Shown here piece by piece: positions 1-10,465 of a stretch of 64,000 nucleotides of DNA; the first letter of the stretch is position 1; the number at the start of each line of letters is the position of its first letter. Source of the DNA: Costus lasius (lineage: Eukaryota; Streptophyta; Magnoliopsida; Zingiberales; Costaceae). A program made the translations under genes and the position numbers. The DNA is taken from contig CM050449.1 in assembly GCA_027563935.2 (NCBI GenBank), positions 13,902,501-13,966,500 of the forward strand, in the 5' to 3' direction. The notes beneath the pieces are model-generated. The model was not told the DNA's origin. It saw only the letters and a program-made list of their open reading frames with translations, and did no database searches.

Positions 1-273
1 GATGAAGTTCTCAATAAATTCAAAACATTTAAGGCTGAAGCTGAAAACCAACTGAATCAGAAAATTAAAATCATTAGATCTGATAGAGGAGGGGAATATA
101 TCTCTAATGAGTTTACCCAATTCTGTCAAGAACATGGGATAATTCATCAAGTTACAGCCCCCTACTCTCCTCAATCTAATGGTGTGGCTGAAAGGAAAAA
201 CAGAACCCTACTAGATATGGTAAATGCCATGCTACAAAGTTCTGGAGCTCCCCAGAACTTGTGGGGGGAAGCT
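1..273 (+). pseudogene. Copia integrase core fragment
   Basis: Frame 1 encodes the end of a retroviral-type integrase core. The motif IIRSDRGGEY carries the second catalytic Asp, and APYSPQSNGVAERKNR carries the catalytic Glu, with the spacing of a D,D35E enzyme. The frame runs to LWGEA and is then cut by the solo LTR. It resumes in the same frame after 1959 with a conserved copia segment ([14 protein letters not shown]). The start is outside the window. Confidence 0.9.
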
Positions 274-1954
274 TGTTGGGGTATGCCCTTAAGGCTAATG
301 TTTGAGGCCTTGGGATTGTAACAGTATCATGTATAAACTCTTATGTTTATAAAGGCAATGGTTGTTATTCAGTTTGTTATATTATCTGCTGCAATACATA
401 TACTTCTGAATAATGTCTCAATGCTGTTCAGCTGGGCTGACATGCTGTAATGTCCTTAGTCGAGATATCTTGGTGAACATGAGACAACCTTGATATGATT
501 GAGACTAATATGTGTTCTAATCTTATAGGATGCTTCGAGCATGGAATAAGATGTAGACTCATGGGTACATTGGATGTACTGGACAGACCCTACTAGGATA
601 TTCAATTGCTTGTCACAATGTGAATAATCCTTGATTGCAACAAGTGGCACATTTTCTCTGACTTGAGATCACTTGTGTTTCTAAATGATGATTGTCATTG
701 TTTTGAGGTAGTTCAATATCATTTGAAACATAATGGTTATAGACTATCTTGGATGGTGAACTTGAGTCATGTTAGGGCGCTAGTGATAGATATAGGATTG
801 CCGTCTCCTTGATTGGAGTGTGATGTTCTAAAGGGGCCCCCCTGGATGAGATGATTGAGAAAGTGTATGGCCATACCCAGGTGACTATGATCATCTGATC
901 TAATCATGCTCATCATATTGGAGCTACAAGCTTAACACGCTTGTCCAATAAGAACATCCAGTGGCAAAGGAAACTTGCATGCCTTGTGAAGTGGATTCAC
1001 ACTTGTGCTGTGGTTTGGGTGTAGTCTTGGAAGACTCTTTTCTTTATATCGGGAGACAGTGATGTGTTGCTAGATACCCCTCACTGATCATGATAACGTG
1101 AGTTATCGTTACCGACATTTAAAGAAAACCCTCAGGGTCGCACAATTTGATGATATGGCTTACTTAAGTCAGATCGTATGGACTGAATTGTTTGGGTTCA
1201 GTTTGAAAGGATTTAATCTCTGATTGTAAGTGAGATCTGGTCTGATCATGTTTGATTGATTAGGGCTTGAGATCGGTAAGCTTCGATCGAGAGAATGGAT
1301 GCTAGATCGGTGAGATCAGGAGCATCAAGAGATGAACGGTTGGATCTGGAGCCTTAGGGTTTAATTGTGATCTAGACCAAATCGCTTGGGTTAATTGGTC
1401 TTGGACCAAACTGAAATTGAACCAGCTCATCAAGTGAGCGCATGGTTCAAGTGGAGAGGAGTATGCGCTTTGGGTAATCCCATGGTCGCATGAAGAGAGT
1501 GGTTTACTATTTTTGGAAACCATGTTTCCAAATTGTGACCACGCCTCACGATAGCTTCTCTTCACGCCTATTGTCGCTCCTTCCTCGCGTGGCTCTCTCA
1601 TTCGAGTGTTTTTGGGGTTGACGACAAGAAGCAAATAGCCAAGCAAAGAAAAGGTTCTCTCTTCCCTTCCATACGACAAGGACCTCTTGGAACCTTGCTA
1701 GCACAAGGAGCACCATCGGAGTAGACGACTTCTTCATCTTGTGTGCGCATCCTTTGGAGGAGATCCCTATCGCTCTCTGCTTCCAAGTCGCCATCTAGAA
1801 ATGGCATCGGTATGACATCTTCTATGTTTGCAATCGGTTTAACAAGTTGATCATATGTTATGCATGAATCCGATCCCCTAGAAACCCTCTTTCGCTGCTT
1901 AAAAATTTTATACGCGCCATGCTTTAGGGTTTCGCCCCCTTCTGGGGACTTTCA
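274..1954. mobile_element. Solo LTR inserted in the copia integrase
   Basis: The insert starts TGTTGGGG and ends ACTTTCA, giving TG...CA ends. It is flanked by a perfect 5-bp direct repeat AAGCT at 269-273 and 1955-1959. Removing the insert and one repeat restores the copia reading frame. No internal coding domain of a retrotransposon is visible, so a solo LTR left by LTR-LTR recombination is the simplest reading. Small ORFs inside it (for example 1302-1679) have no recognisable domain. Confidence 0.85.
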
Positions 1955-1959
1955 AAGCT

Positions 1960-3661
1960 ATCCTTACATCTTGCTTCATCCAAAATAGGATTCCTTCCAA
2001 AGACAAATCCAAAACACCTTTTGAAATTTGGAGAGGCCATAAGCCTAGTCTTAAATTCTTCAAAGTGTGGGGGTGTTTAGCTAAAGTAAACATCCCAGAA
2101 CCTAAGAAGAAGAAAATTGGACCCAAAACTGTAGACTCTATTTTTATTGGCTACTCTCTTGACTCCAACACATATAGGTGTCTTGTGATCAACTCTGAAA
2201 TCCCAGAAATTTCCAACAACACCTTGATTGAGTCTCGAGATGTTTCATTCTTTGAAAACATCTTTCCCTTTAAATCTAGAATTCCTTCTTCCAACTTGAC
2301 TCCAGTCTTGGAAAATGGTTCAAACTCTTCAACCCCTGAACCTATAGATGAATCCATAGCTGAACCTAGAAGGAGTAAAAGAACTAGAGCTATGAGGGAC
2401 TTTGGTGATGACTTTATCACTTACCTGATTGAAGACTCACCAAAGACCTATCAAGATGCTATAAGTTCTCCTGATGCTTCCTTCTGGAAAGAAGCTATAA
2501 ACTGTGAATTCCAATCCATAATTAACAACAATACTTGGATCCTAACTGATTTACCTCCTGGAAATAAGCCCCTAGCATGTAAATGGATATTCAAGAAGAA
2601 ATTGAGGACTGATGGTACAGTTGAGAAATATAAAGCGCGATTAGTAGTTCAAGGGTTTCGGCAAAAGGCCGAAATTGACTACTTTGATACTTATGCGCCT
2701 GTTGCTCGGATCACTACCATTAGACTTCTTATCTCTCTTGCCTCTATCCATGACCTGATCATCCATCAAATGGATGTTAAAACAGCCTTTCTTAATGGAG
2801 ACTTAGAAGAAGAAATTTATATGAATCAACCAGAAGGCTTTGTAGTTCATGGTTGTGAAGGGAAAGTATGCAAGCTGGTTCGTTCCTTATACGGACTTAA
2901 GCAAGCCCCTAAACAATGGCACGAAAAATTTGACAAAGCCATCTTGTCATTTGGATTCAGTATAAATGATTCTGATAACTGTCTCTATTGCAAAACCACT
3001 ACTTCTGGATTTATCCTTCTGTGTCTTTATGTAGATGATATACTTATCTTCTCTAAAGACATTAACCTGATCTTAGATACTAAGGAATTCCTATCTAGAC
3101 TTTTTGAAATGAAAGACCTAGGAGAAGCTGATGTAATTCTTGGGATGAAAATTATCAAGAATCAAAACAAAATCTCCTTATCCCAAACTCATTACATCAA
3201 TAATCTTCTTGAGAAATTTCATTTTTCTTCCTCTGCTCCTCTTAGAACTCCTTTTGATCCTAACTGTCACCTTGTTAAGAATCAAGGTAACAGTGTAGAT
3301 CAAGAGTTGTATTCTAAAGCTATAGGGTCTCTCTTATTCCTTGCAAATAGAACTAGACCTGATATAGCTTATGCTGTATCCAGACTCAGTAGGTACACTT
3401 GTAATCCAAATGAATCACACTGGATAGCCATTAGAAGGATCTTTAGATATCTCAAGGGAACCAATAATCTTGTTCTGACCTACAGTGGATATCCTTCTGT
3501 CTTAGAAGGATTCTGTGATGCTAATTGGATCTCTGACTCTAATGACATCAAATCCACGTCAGGTTATGTCTTCACTTTAGGAGGTGGTGCTGTCTCTTGG
3601 CAGTCCACAAAACAAACTATCATAGCTAGAAGTACTATGGAAGGAGCTTGTAGCTCTTGAT
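1960..3661 (+). pseudogene. Copia reverse transcriptase region
   Basis: The open frame carries the copia integrase C-terminus (GKP-type region around 2065-2160), then the RVT_2 reverse transcriptase. Visible motifs include [39 protein letters not shown], the [13 protein letters not shown] segment and the catalytic YVDDILIF. The RNase H linker with [16 protein letters not shown] follows. The frame stops at 3658-3660 just after MEGACSS because of a one-base deletion. The equivalent protein continues in the next frame. Confidence 0.92.
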
Positions 3662-3979
3662 CAAGCTTGTTCAGAGCTTGAATGGATTAAAAACTTGTGT
3701 TGCACCTTACCTTCTGTCATAGCTATAAACCCTCCAATTTCTATTAACTGTGATAGTAAAGCTGCAATTGAATTTTGCAAAAAGAAATTGGTGAACACTA
3801 AGGTAAGTAGACATATAAAAATCAGGCAAAAGACTGTTAGATGGTTAACTACTCACAATATTGTTTCACTGTCTTTCGTCAAAACTGATGATAACCTTGC
3901 AGATTCCCTCACAAAAGGTTTGAATCAAACCAAAGTAGAGGCTGCATCGACAGGTATGGGAATTACTGAAATTTCATAA
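3662..3979 (+). pseudogene. Copia RNase H, frameshifted from RT
   Basis: This is the C-terminal RNase H domain in frame 2. It shows [14 protein letters not shown], then INCDSKAAIEFCKKK, HIKIRQKTVRW and the terminal NLADSLTKGL motif typical of copia polyproteins. It continues the preceding RT frame after loss of one base at about 3640-3645. It ends at a TAA at 3977-3979. Confidence 0.9.
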
Positions 3980-4261
3980 ATTGCTATATATCCGCTTTAT
4001 GATTTATGTACATACATTGCAAAAGGAGTGGCCGAAATGGCTTGACTCATAAAAGGTTGATGCACTGAGCACAACATCGCCTATGGCTTGACCTAAGGCA
4101 TATCTGGAACTTAGATTCCAGAAACATCGAGGGGAATGGGGATAGTCTAAATGGGCCCTCCTACAGTGGCAACCCAACCTCCGTGAAAGGTAGACCCTAG
4201 AAAGAGGTTTTGAATGGGTAACAACAAGCTGACTGGTTGGCCAAGGAGTACAAATTTTCAA

Positions 4262-5411
4262 AATTTGTGAAAACACTATTGTGTTGTTGGAACTATATAA
4301 AGGTTCCAATGCCCTATTCCTAAGGTGATGATAGTACTCCTATGTAGAGGAAGGATGAGTTTTAAACTCTTAAAGAAACCTATGGGTGACTCTACACACC
4401 TATTATAAAGTTTCTCCTATATGTGAGTTTCTGTATACGGCCGCAGACTAGAGACTTGACACCTCTAGCAAACTCACAAGAATAAGATATATGCGCACGG
4501 CCAAAAATGTGCAACACCGCGTCGTAGTTAACTGTATCATGTGTGCACCGTTCAATGCTGGGCCAAAAGGAATGTAGTTCAAGACCTGGTTCACTCCATT
4601 CCTTCCAGCAGAGTTCCGTGTACTAAGTGTGTTGAGCACTGCTCTTCCCTGACCGCGTGATATAAACTTCAAGCAGCAGTTTTATTTCTTTTATCGTATG
4701 TTTTCTATTTTCTCGTTCGTTCGTTTTCAAGATTTATTGGATTTAGTGGGGGATTGTTGGATTAATTAATTAAATATTAATTAATTAATTAAATCCAAAA
4801 ATCTCTCATAAATCCTCTCACGCACACAACGCATATAATTTGTGAAAACACTATTGTGTTGTTGGAACTATATAAAGGTTCCAATGCCCTATTCCTAAGG
4901 TGATGATAGTACTCCTATATAGAGGAAGGATGAGTTTTAAACTCTTAAAGAAACCTATGGGTGACTCTACACACCTATTATAAAGTTTCTCCTATATGTG
5001 AGTTTCTGTATACGGCCGCAGACTAGAGACTTGACACCTCTAGCAAACTCACAAGAATAAGATATATGCGCACGGCCAAAAATGTGCAACACCGCGTCGT
5101 AGTTAACTGTATCATGTGTGCACCGTTCAATGCTGGGCCAAAAGGAATGTAGTTCAAGACCTGGTTCACTCCATTCCTTCCAGCAGAGTTCCGTGTACTA
5201 AGTGTGTTGAGCACTGCTCTTCCCTGACCGCGTGATATAAACTTCAAGCAGCAGTTTTATTTCTTTTATCGTATGTTTTCTATTTTCTCGTTCGTTCGTT
5301 TTCAAGATTTATTGGATTTAGTGGGGGATTGTTGGATTAATTAATTAAATATTAATTAATTAATTAAATCCAAAAATCTCTCATAAATCCTCTCACGCAC
5401 ACAACGCATAT
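4262..5411 (+). repeat. 575-bp tandem duplication across copia 3' UTR and LTR start
   Basis: Unit 1 is 4262-4836 and unit 2 is 4837-5411, at an exact 575-base offset. By eye I found one difference (G at about 4338 versus A at about 4913). Each unit contains the end of the copia 3' untranslated region, a polypurine tract (AGTGGGGGAT) and the first 82 bases of the LTR beginning TGTTGGATTAATTAA. Near-identity indicates a recent event. Confidence 0.95.
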
Positions 5412-5911
5412 ATTTTGCTTAAAATATTAAAAAAAAAAATTTTAACACATACACTCGACTATTTTCGGTGGAAAATTAATTTACTATTCTTTAAATTAAT
5501 CCACTTACCTATTTTAAGCATCCATTAATAGTTTCCAAATATTTAATTAAATATTTGGATAAAACTAATAATATTTTAATCAGTGAGTTTTTCCTATAAA
5601 AGGGAGGCTAGGATACTGGTTAAAACACATCAAGAGACTCTAAGAATCTCTAGCTCTGAAATTTCTCTCCAAATTCTATTTCTCCATTTTTGCTGCTAGA
5701 AGTTGAAAGTTGCTCCGACAGGGCTTCCACCGTTGCACCGGCAGGAAGCTAGCCCTGGTTGTATCTTCAAGGCGGATCTTCGACTAAGCCCGTGCGTGGG
5801 CCGAAAATTGCCTTAGGACAGACGATACGTCGCCTCCAGGTTCTTTTAAATTAATGCTTTTTTATTTCATTGTTGGTAGTTTTATCTTTGCAGGAATTAA
5901 AGTTGACAACA
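5330..5911 (+). repeat. 3' LTR of the copia element
   Basis: The LTR follows the polypurine tract AGTGGGGGAT, starts TGTTGGATTAATTAA and most likely ends TTGACAACA, giving the short inverted ends TGTTG/CAACA. A TATA box (TATAAAAG, 5595-5602) sits at a sensible distance before the presumed R region. A partial copy, the first 82 bases only, lies upstream at 4755-4836 as part of the tandem duplication. The right boundary is inferred from the inverted end only, since the partner LTR is outside the window. Confidence 0.75.
5595..5602 (+). promoter_or_regulatory. TATA box of copia LTR
   Basis: TATAAAAG inside the 3' LTR, about 265 bases after the LTR start. This is the usual position for the U3 promoter of copia LTRs. 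Confidence 0.6.
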
Positions 5912-6447
5912 GGAAGGGGGAGGCGGTTCGGAACCACAAACCGTCCACCGCCTCCCCCACGTAAGTCCGGCGAGGCTGTGGGATTTGTAGTCGTCGACAA
6001 GGTGCCGTCGACGTGAGCGAGGATGAGGATCCGACGAGGGGATCCCTGAGTGTGCCTGTAAGGGTTTTATGTAGGTTCTGGCCAGTAACAGAAATTTTCG
6101 CTTATGTCTCGTCTCCTTCTCCGGCTCCGGTGAGCCCTGGTTTCCCGGCGACACGATCTCTCCCCTGCTCTGTGTTCTTCACCATCTCCGGCCACAAGAA
6201 TGCTTCCGCAACCAGGGGCTGAGGCTTGGACGCGGTCTCCCCGTCCCTTCCGGCAGTAGGTCCGGCGACTGGCGTCGACGCAAACCCAGACGGAGGTGGC
6301 GTCCAGCTCGCGAAGGCGAAGCTCGTTTCGGGCGTTAGGCCGGGTCAAGGGCGGTCAACGGAATTGTTGGTCAAATGAGAAGAATTTGGCGCACAGTTCT
6401 AAGTAAAATCTGCCCACGTGGATGGGAAAAAAATATTGGGTGTGACA
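5912..6447. other. GC-rich repeat-derived sequence, no gene seen
   Basis: The segment starts with a strong inverted repeat at about 5916-5957 (GGGGGAGGCGGT against ACCGCCTCCCCC). It is rich in CpG and has only short overlapping ORFs with no domain. Its texture and phrases such as GGTCAACGG resemble the LTR at 8500-9650, but I could not align it confidently. It is probably decayed retrotransposon sequence. Confidence 0.45.
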
Positions 6448-8232
6448 CTAGGTGTGATGCTCCCGGGATTTAGCACAAATCCCAAAGCACACCGAGATGG
6501 AACAATGGCGGGACCCCTCGTCATCAGCCGTGTTGGATGACTCGGGTGTGCGATCGTGTCACTGAGGCTGACACAAGTCCATAGGGCGAGGGTCAAGTCA
6601 AACCACGGAGTGTGGGTTCACACGTGGATGTGGGCTTTTGACTCGACCCATGGACCCCAGACCCTCTCGCACGAGCTTGCGAGCGTGTGCATCGAGGAGG
6701 GTCAACTGTGGGGCGATTCTGAGGTCGAATCAGCCCCGAACCGGCACTGAACCATCCTTCCGGGCTGAACCGAACCGGTTCAGCCGGTTCAAACCGGGCT
6801 ACAGTGCTCACGCACGCGAAAGGGGAAAAATTCCCCTGTTCTTCGTGTTCGCTGGAAGCGGCGCCGTTGATTCCGCCACCTGGAAGAGCGCTCGCCGGAT
6901 TTGGAAGGTGGCCGGAGGTGCGGGCTGGCGTGGCGACGAGGGCGACGGCGATTGAAGGCTAGGACTCCTACGTGGACGAGCCTAGGGCAGATTTTCGGAT
7001 CCGCCCCGGTGGAAACGAGATCTCCGGCCAATCACCGGCAGAGATCGCGGTTGCGTGGCGATGAAGATGGAAATCCCATCCTCGTCGAGGGGCGGTTGCA
7101 ATCAAGCGGAATTGAGCGCTTGTGCAAGGTCTGGCGACGGCGAATTTGAGATATGGGAACAGAGGACGTTGTTTGGCGTCGGCGACGAGGCTCCGGCCGT
7201 GGACTCGTCGGCGTACGCTCTCAGATCGACTCACCGGTGCCCTGAGGTAATGAGGAGACCATCTCCTCCGGCGCCGGCAGCCAGACGCGGGAGTGCGATC
7301 GGATTTTCTGATCGTCGGTTCCACGCAGCCACAGCTTCCATTGGGGTGGATTTCTCGTCGGCAGCGGCTTCTCCGACGACAATACTCCGGCAGCGACTTC
7401 GCCTATCGTCGGCGACCAGTTCCCGACCCTCCGGTGCAGCTCCGGTGGCCGGACGGTGACGGACTGGAGAGGGGATAATTCCCCTATTTCAGCCGAGGTT
7501 TCGGCGTGGTTTCGGACGCGAGCGGGAAGAGGGAGAAGGGGCTTCTGCGCGCGTGTTCGTACGCGCGTCTCACTTCGACTCTGACCGGACTTTTCGACGC
7601 AGCTTCTCGGAGGATCTCGGTGGGCTCGGCTCGTGGAGGGGTGGCACGCTACAAGGGTAAACCCTCCCCGGATCTATCGTGTGTAGTGGTAGTAGGACGG
7701 TTTTCTCGTGTGTAGTGGATAGAGACTTTACCGCCGTCCGGACTTCGTGTGGCTTTTTGTCCGGACGGTTCTCTTGCGCTATCTGTGTCCGCATATGTGT
7801 AGTGCGGATTTGTGACTGTTTGCAAGTGCTTGCTTGCCTACTCGCTGCAAAGTCCAGGATGTGTGTGCCGGCACCCTTGAAGGTGTTCGCCACCGTCCCC
7901 TTATGATTGATTGAGGCCGCGTCGGTGCCTATCTCGGCTGTGTAGAGAAAGGAGCGCGGGCTGAGGAAATTTCTGTGAGTGCAAAGTGTTTTGGAGAGTC
8001 TCCATCACTTTGACACAGTTGAGAGATCTATATTCGTGTCCGAGGTGCGGTATTCATATCGAACCCTTCGCGCACGTGGTGTGAGGACTTGTAGAGTGCT
8101 GGGCCAGCTTCCGCAACGCGATCCTAACCGGTCGCGGGCCACTCTAGTGTAGGGCTGAGATCTCCGCGAGGGGATCTGCCGGTTGTGGTTAAGTTTATTA
8201 TTAAAAAAAATAAATTTGCCCATAACACTAGG
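6448..8232 (+). mobile_element. Solo LTR-like element, family C copy 1, with 5-bp target duplication
   Basis: The element is 6453-8227 (1775 bp). It starts TGTGATGCTCCCGGG and ends GCCCATAACA, flanked by CTAGG at 6448-6452 and 8228-8232. A second copy lies reversed at 49558-51861. Both copies share the start TGTGATRCTCYCGGGATTTAGC and the end region through GCCCATAA, and both are flanked by 5-bp duplications. The length, TG...CA ends and 5-bp duplication fit a solo LTR. No retrotransposon protein is encoded. The GC-rich ORFs inside are judged chance. Confidence 0.8.
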
Positions 8233-8400
8233 GACGATGAGATAAATCGGCTTGAGCAAACAAATAAAGGTCAGCTACTATTTGCAGGCAGCCTTCTCAG
8301 TTTCTAATTGAGAAGCTGCCAGCCAAACAGTGTGGCTTCCCAGATTTAGCTGCTCGCAAACGTAAAAGCTGCCAAGCAGCCTTACCAAACGCAGCCTTTG
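8233..8400 (-). repeat. MITE-like repeat related to 58074-58250
   Basis: Read on the minus strand, the segment contains GGCTGCGTTTGGTAAGGCTGC, then CAGCTTCTCA...CTGAGAAG hairpin arms. The same order of blocks occurs on the + strand at about 58074-58250. It lies directly after the target duplication of the LTR at 6453-8227. Exact ends and a target duplication were not resolved. Confidence 0.5.
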
Positions 8401-8499
8401 ATGGTGAAGCGGACACCATTGGTCGATTCGAAATCTCGCGCGGCTGCGTGGATTCGGAGTGGCGGCTCGGTGGATTCAAAGTGCATTAGCCTTGGATTG

Positions 8500-9650
8500 T
8501 GTCAAGCCTGGTTTAATCCGGTCCAGCCTAAAGTCCAGTGGGCCAACGCAGCCCGATTTGTGCGGTCAAACCTGGATGTTGACCCCAAAATCGCACAAAG
8601 CACGACGGCTTCGGCGTATTCTCCGCACACAGCAAAAGCAGGATGCTGGCGAGGGGATTTAGCGTCGTCTTCCTCGCCGCGTTTGCCTGACACGGACGAC
8701 GGCGTCAAAGCTTGTGAAAGATGCGGAGCGGCGACCGATTCTGGCGGAGACGTTGTCGACAGAGTTTCGGGCGCAGCGGAGATCTCAGACAGGGCTGGAA
8801 GACGCGGCTTCGGCAAGGAAATAGGAGTAGAGGCGGCTTCCTCTCTATAAGAGGAGCGGACAGGCATCGAGGAGGAATAATAATCAGCATCTCCATCAGC
8901 GATTGACCTATTGAGTGGGTTCATAGCGCGACAACAGAGTTTGTAGCCGACATCTGGGGAGACGACCGGCGAGGGAGGGACAGAGGTTACCGGCGGCCAG
9001 GGGGCCGACGGCGAGAGGCAAGAGAGTTTGTAGCTTCTTTCAAAGTGAATAAATGAGTCTTTCCTCTCCTCCTTCGTTCCCCTGTTCTTGTGTCTCGGCG
9101 GAGTTTCGATCTTGCGGTGGCGTGTCCGACGACAGCAAGTGGCTGCTCAATCGGCGACGAAGGACTGCAGAGGGAGAGCAGGGCTCTTCTCTGATGGCAC
9201 GTTTCCTCCCTTCCGGCGTCCTTCTCCGGCAACAAGGGCGGCGGCGAACGAACACTGCAGCGAGCGTTCGAACGCCGAAGAAGACGAGGCATAACGCGAG
9301 TCCGTGGGAGTTGCACTCGTCCCGAGGCAAGGTCAGCGAACGAGTTTGGTCAACGGCTGTGAACGACGGTTGATGTCAGCAAGGCGAAAATCAAATTCGG
9401 CGCGGCAATTTTGAGATTTCGACGTCGACAGAAATTCGGGTTGGTCAAAATTAATTTTGATAGGAAGGTATTTGATTTAGGGTTTCGATTTTTCTAATTA
9501 GGGTTAGGGATTTTCGAACTCTTTGATTTGGGGGCAAAAATTATAAGGGGAATTAGGGTTTTTTGTTTGGGGTAATTTTGCGTCGAAAATTTTAGAATCT
9601 CACGCTCGATTTAGTGCTCTGTCGGACCATCATTAGGCCCAGAGTGGGTG
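8500..9650 (-). mobile_element. LTR of family B, reversed copy
   Basis: The minus strand ends GGCTTGACA at 8500. At the other end (about 9600-9650) it shares a block reading GTCCGACAGAGCACTA, then CGAGCGTGAGA and CAAAATTACCC, with the solo LTR starting at 19626. The shared blocks are in the same order and near the same element end. The 5' boundary of this copy is diverged and was not fixed, and no target duplication was found. No coding domain is visible. Confidence 0.6.
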
Positions 9651-10308
9651 AACTTTTCTTAAACTAATCATGATTCCGACCTATTTGATTCCATTTCCTT
9701 TTGAAATTTCTACTCCGAGTTTTGATGCCTGCAATTGGTTAGCGGAATTCGAATTTGAAATGTGGATGAGTTTTTGAAATTTGAGTCTGGAGTTTCTCAT
9801 GGGTATTATGTGTTTTGGAGAAATGGCTTCAAGAAAAGTGGGATTGTTGATTCCTATTAAGAGTGGAGTTTAGGGCATAAGTAGATTCACTCGTTGTCCT
9901 AGATATGAACTATCTTAAATCTTTATAATACTAAAGTTAATACTTATTTTGTTTTTATTAACATAAAAGGCATATACACATACCCAATTATATATTAGAT
10001 CCTATCTTAGAATTATGACTAAATATCATTTTTTTAATTTAAAATTTAATTTAACATGGAAATATACAAAGAATCTAATGTGTTTATAATGTTTTTATTC
10101 AAAAATAGTATAAGTCTAAAATTTTAAGAAATTGATCAAAACCAGGTTAAACCTAACCTAACATAAAAAAATTTTAAATTCACTGTGATCTAATTTTAGA
10201 TTATTAGAGTTCACATTCACTTTGAAAATCGTTGTTTTAAAAAATTATTTGATTAGATTAAGCTCGAAGTCAAATTGAATTCAACCCTTCGGATACTCCT
10301 GGTCAAAG
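9651..10308. other. AT-rich intergenic sequence
   Basis: No open frame with a recognisable domain, no RNA gene and no clear repeat boundary was seen. Composition drops sharply to AT-rich after the GC-rich LTR region. Confidence 0.5.
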
Positions 10309-10465
10309 TTGCCTACTTTTGCTAAATTTGAGAGCGTAGTATTTCTGGGCTTGTGAGTTGGCCTTCCCAACTCTAAGAACTTTTGTACTTGGATGCCTTA
10401 GGGCTTTAGGTTGCAATACATCTTCTTTAAAAAAAAAAAAAAAAAAAAAAAAATTGCCTAGTTTT
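10309..10465 (+). mobile_element. Short poly(A) retroposon with 12-bp target duplication
   Basis: A 133-bp segment (10321-10453) ends in a run of 25 A residues. It is flanked by TTGCCTACTTTT (10309-10320) and TTGCCTAGTTTT (10454-10465), which agree at 11 of 12 positions. A long duplication plus an A tail is the mark of target-primed reverse transcription. The body has no tRNA-like boxes that I can see, so a 5'-truncated LINE 3' end is more likely than a SINE. Confidence 0.7.

Larger units (their letters stand above)
1..5911 (+). mobile_element. Ty1/copia LTR retrotransposon, 3' part, decayed
   Basis: The domain order integrase, reverse transcriptase, RNase H identifies the copia superfamily. 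The 5' LTR, gag and protease lie outside the window. The element is broken in three ways: a solo LTR (274-1954) splits integrase, a single-base frameshift near 3642 separates RT from RNase H, and a 575-bp tandem duplication lies before the 3' LTR. It ends in an LTR with TG...CA ends at 5330-5911. The reading frame is the same on both sides of the solo LTR, because the insertion adds 1686 bases (1681 plus a 5-bp duplication). The element cannot be autonomous as it stands. Confidence 0.9.

Noticed and set aside
6446..8232. CACTA transposon, because CACTAGG flanks both ends
   Set aside because: The right end also reads CACTAGG rather than TAGTG, so the motif is a target duplication plus the CA end, not inverted termini.
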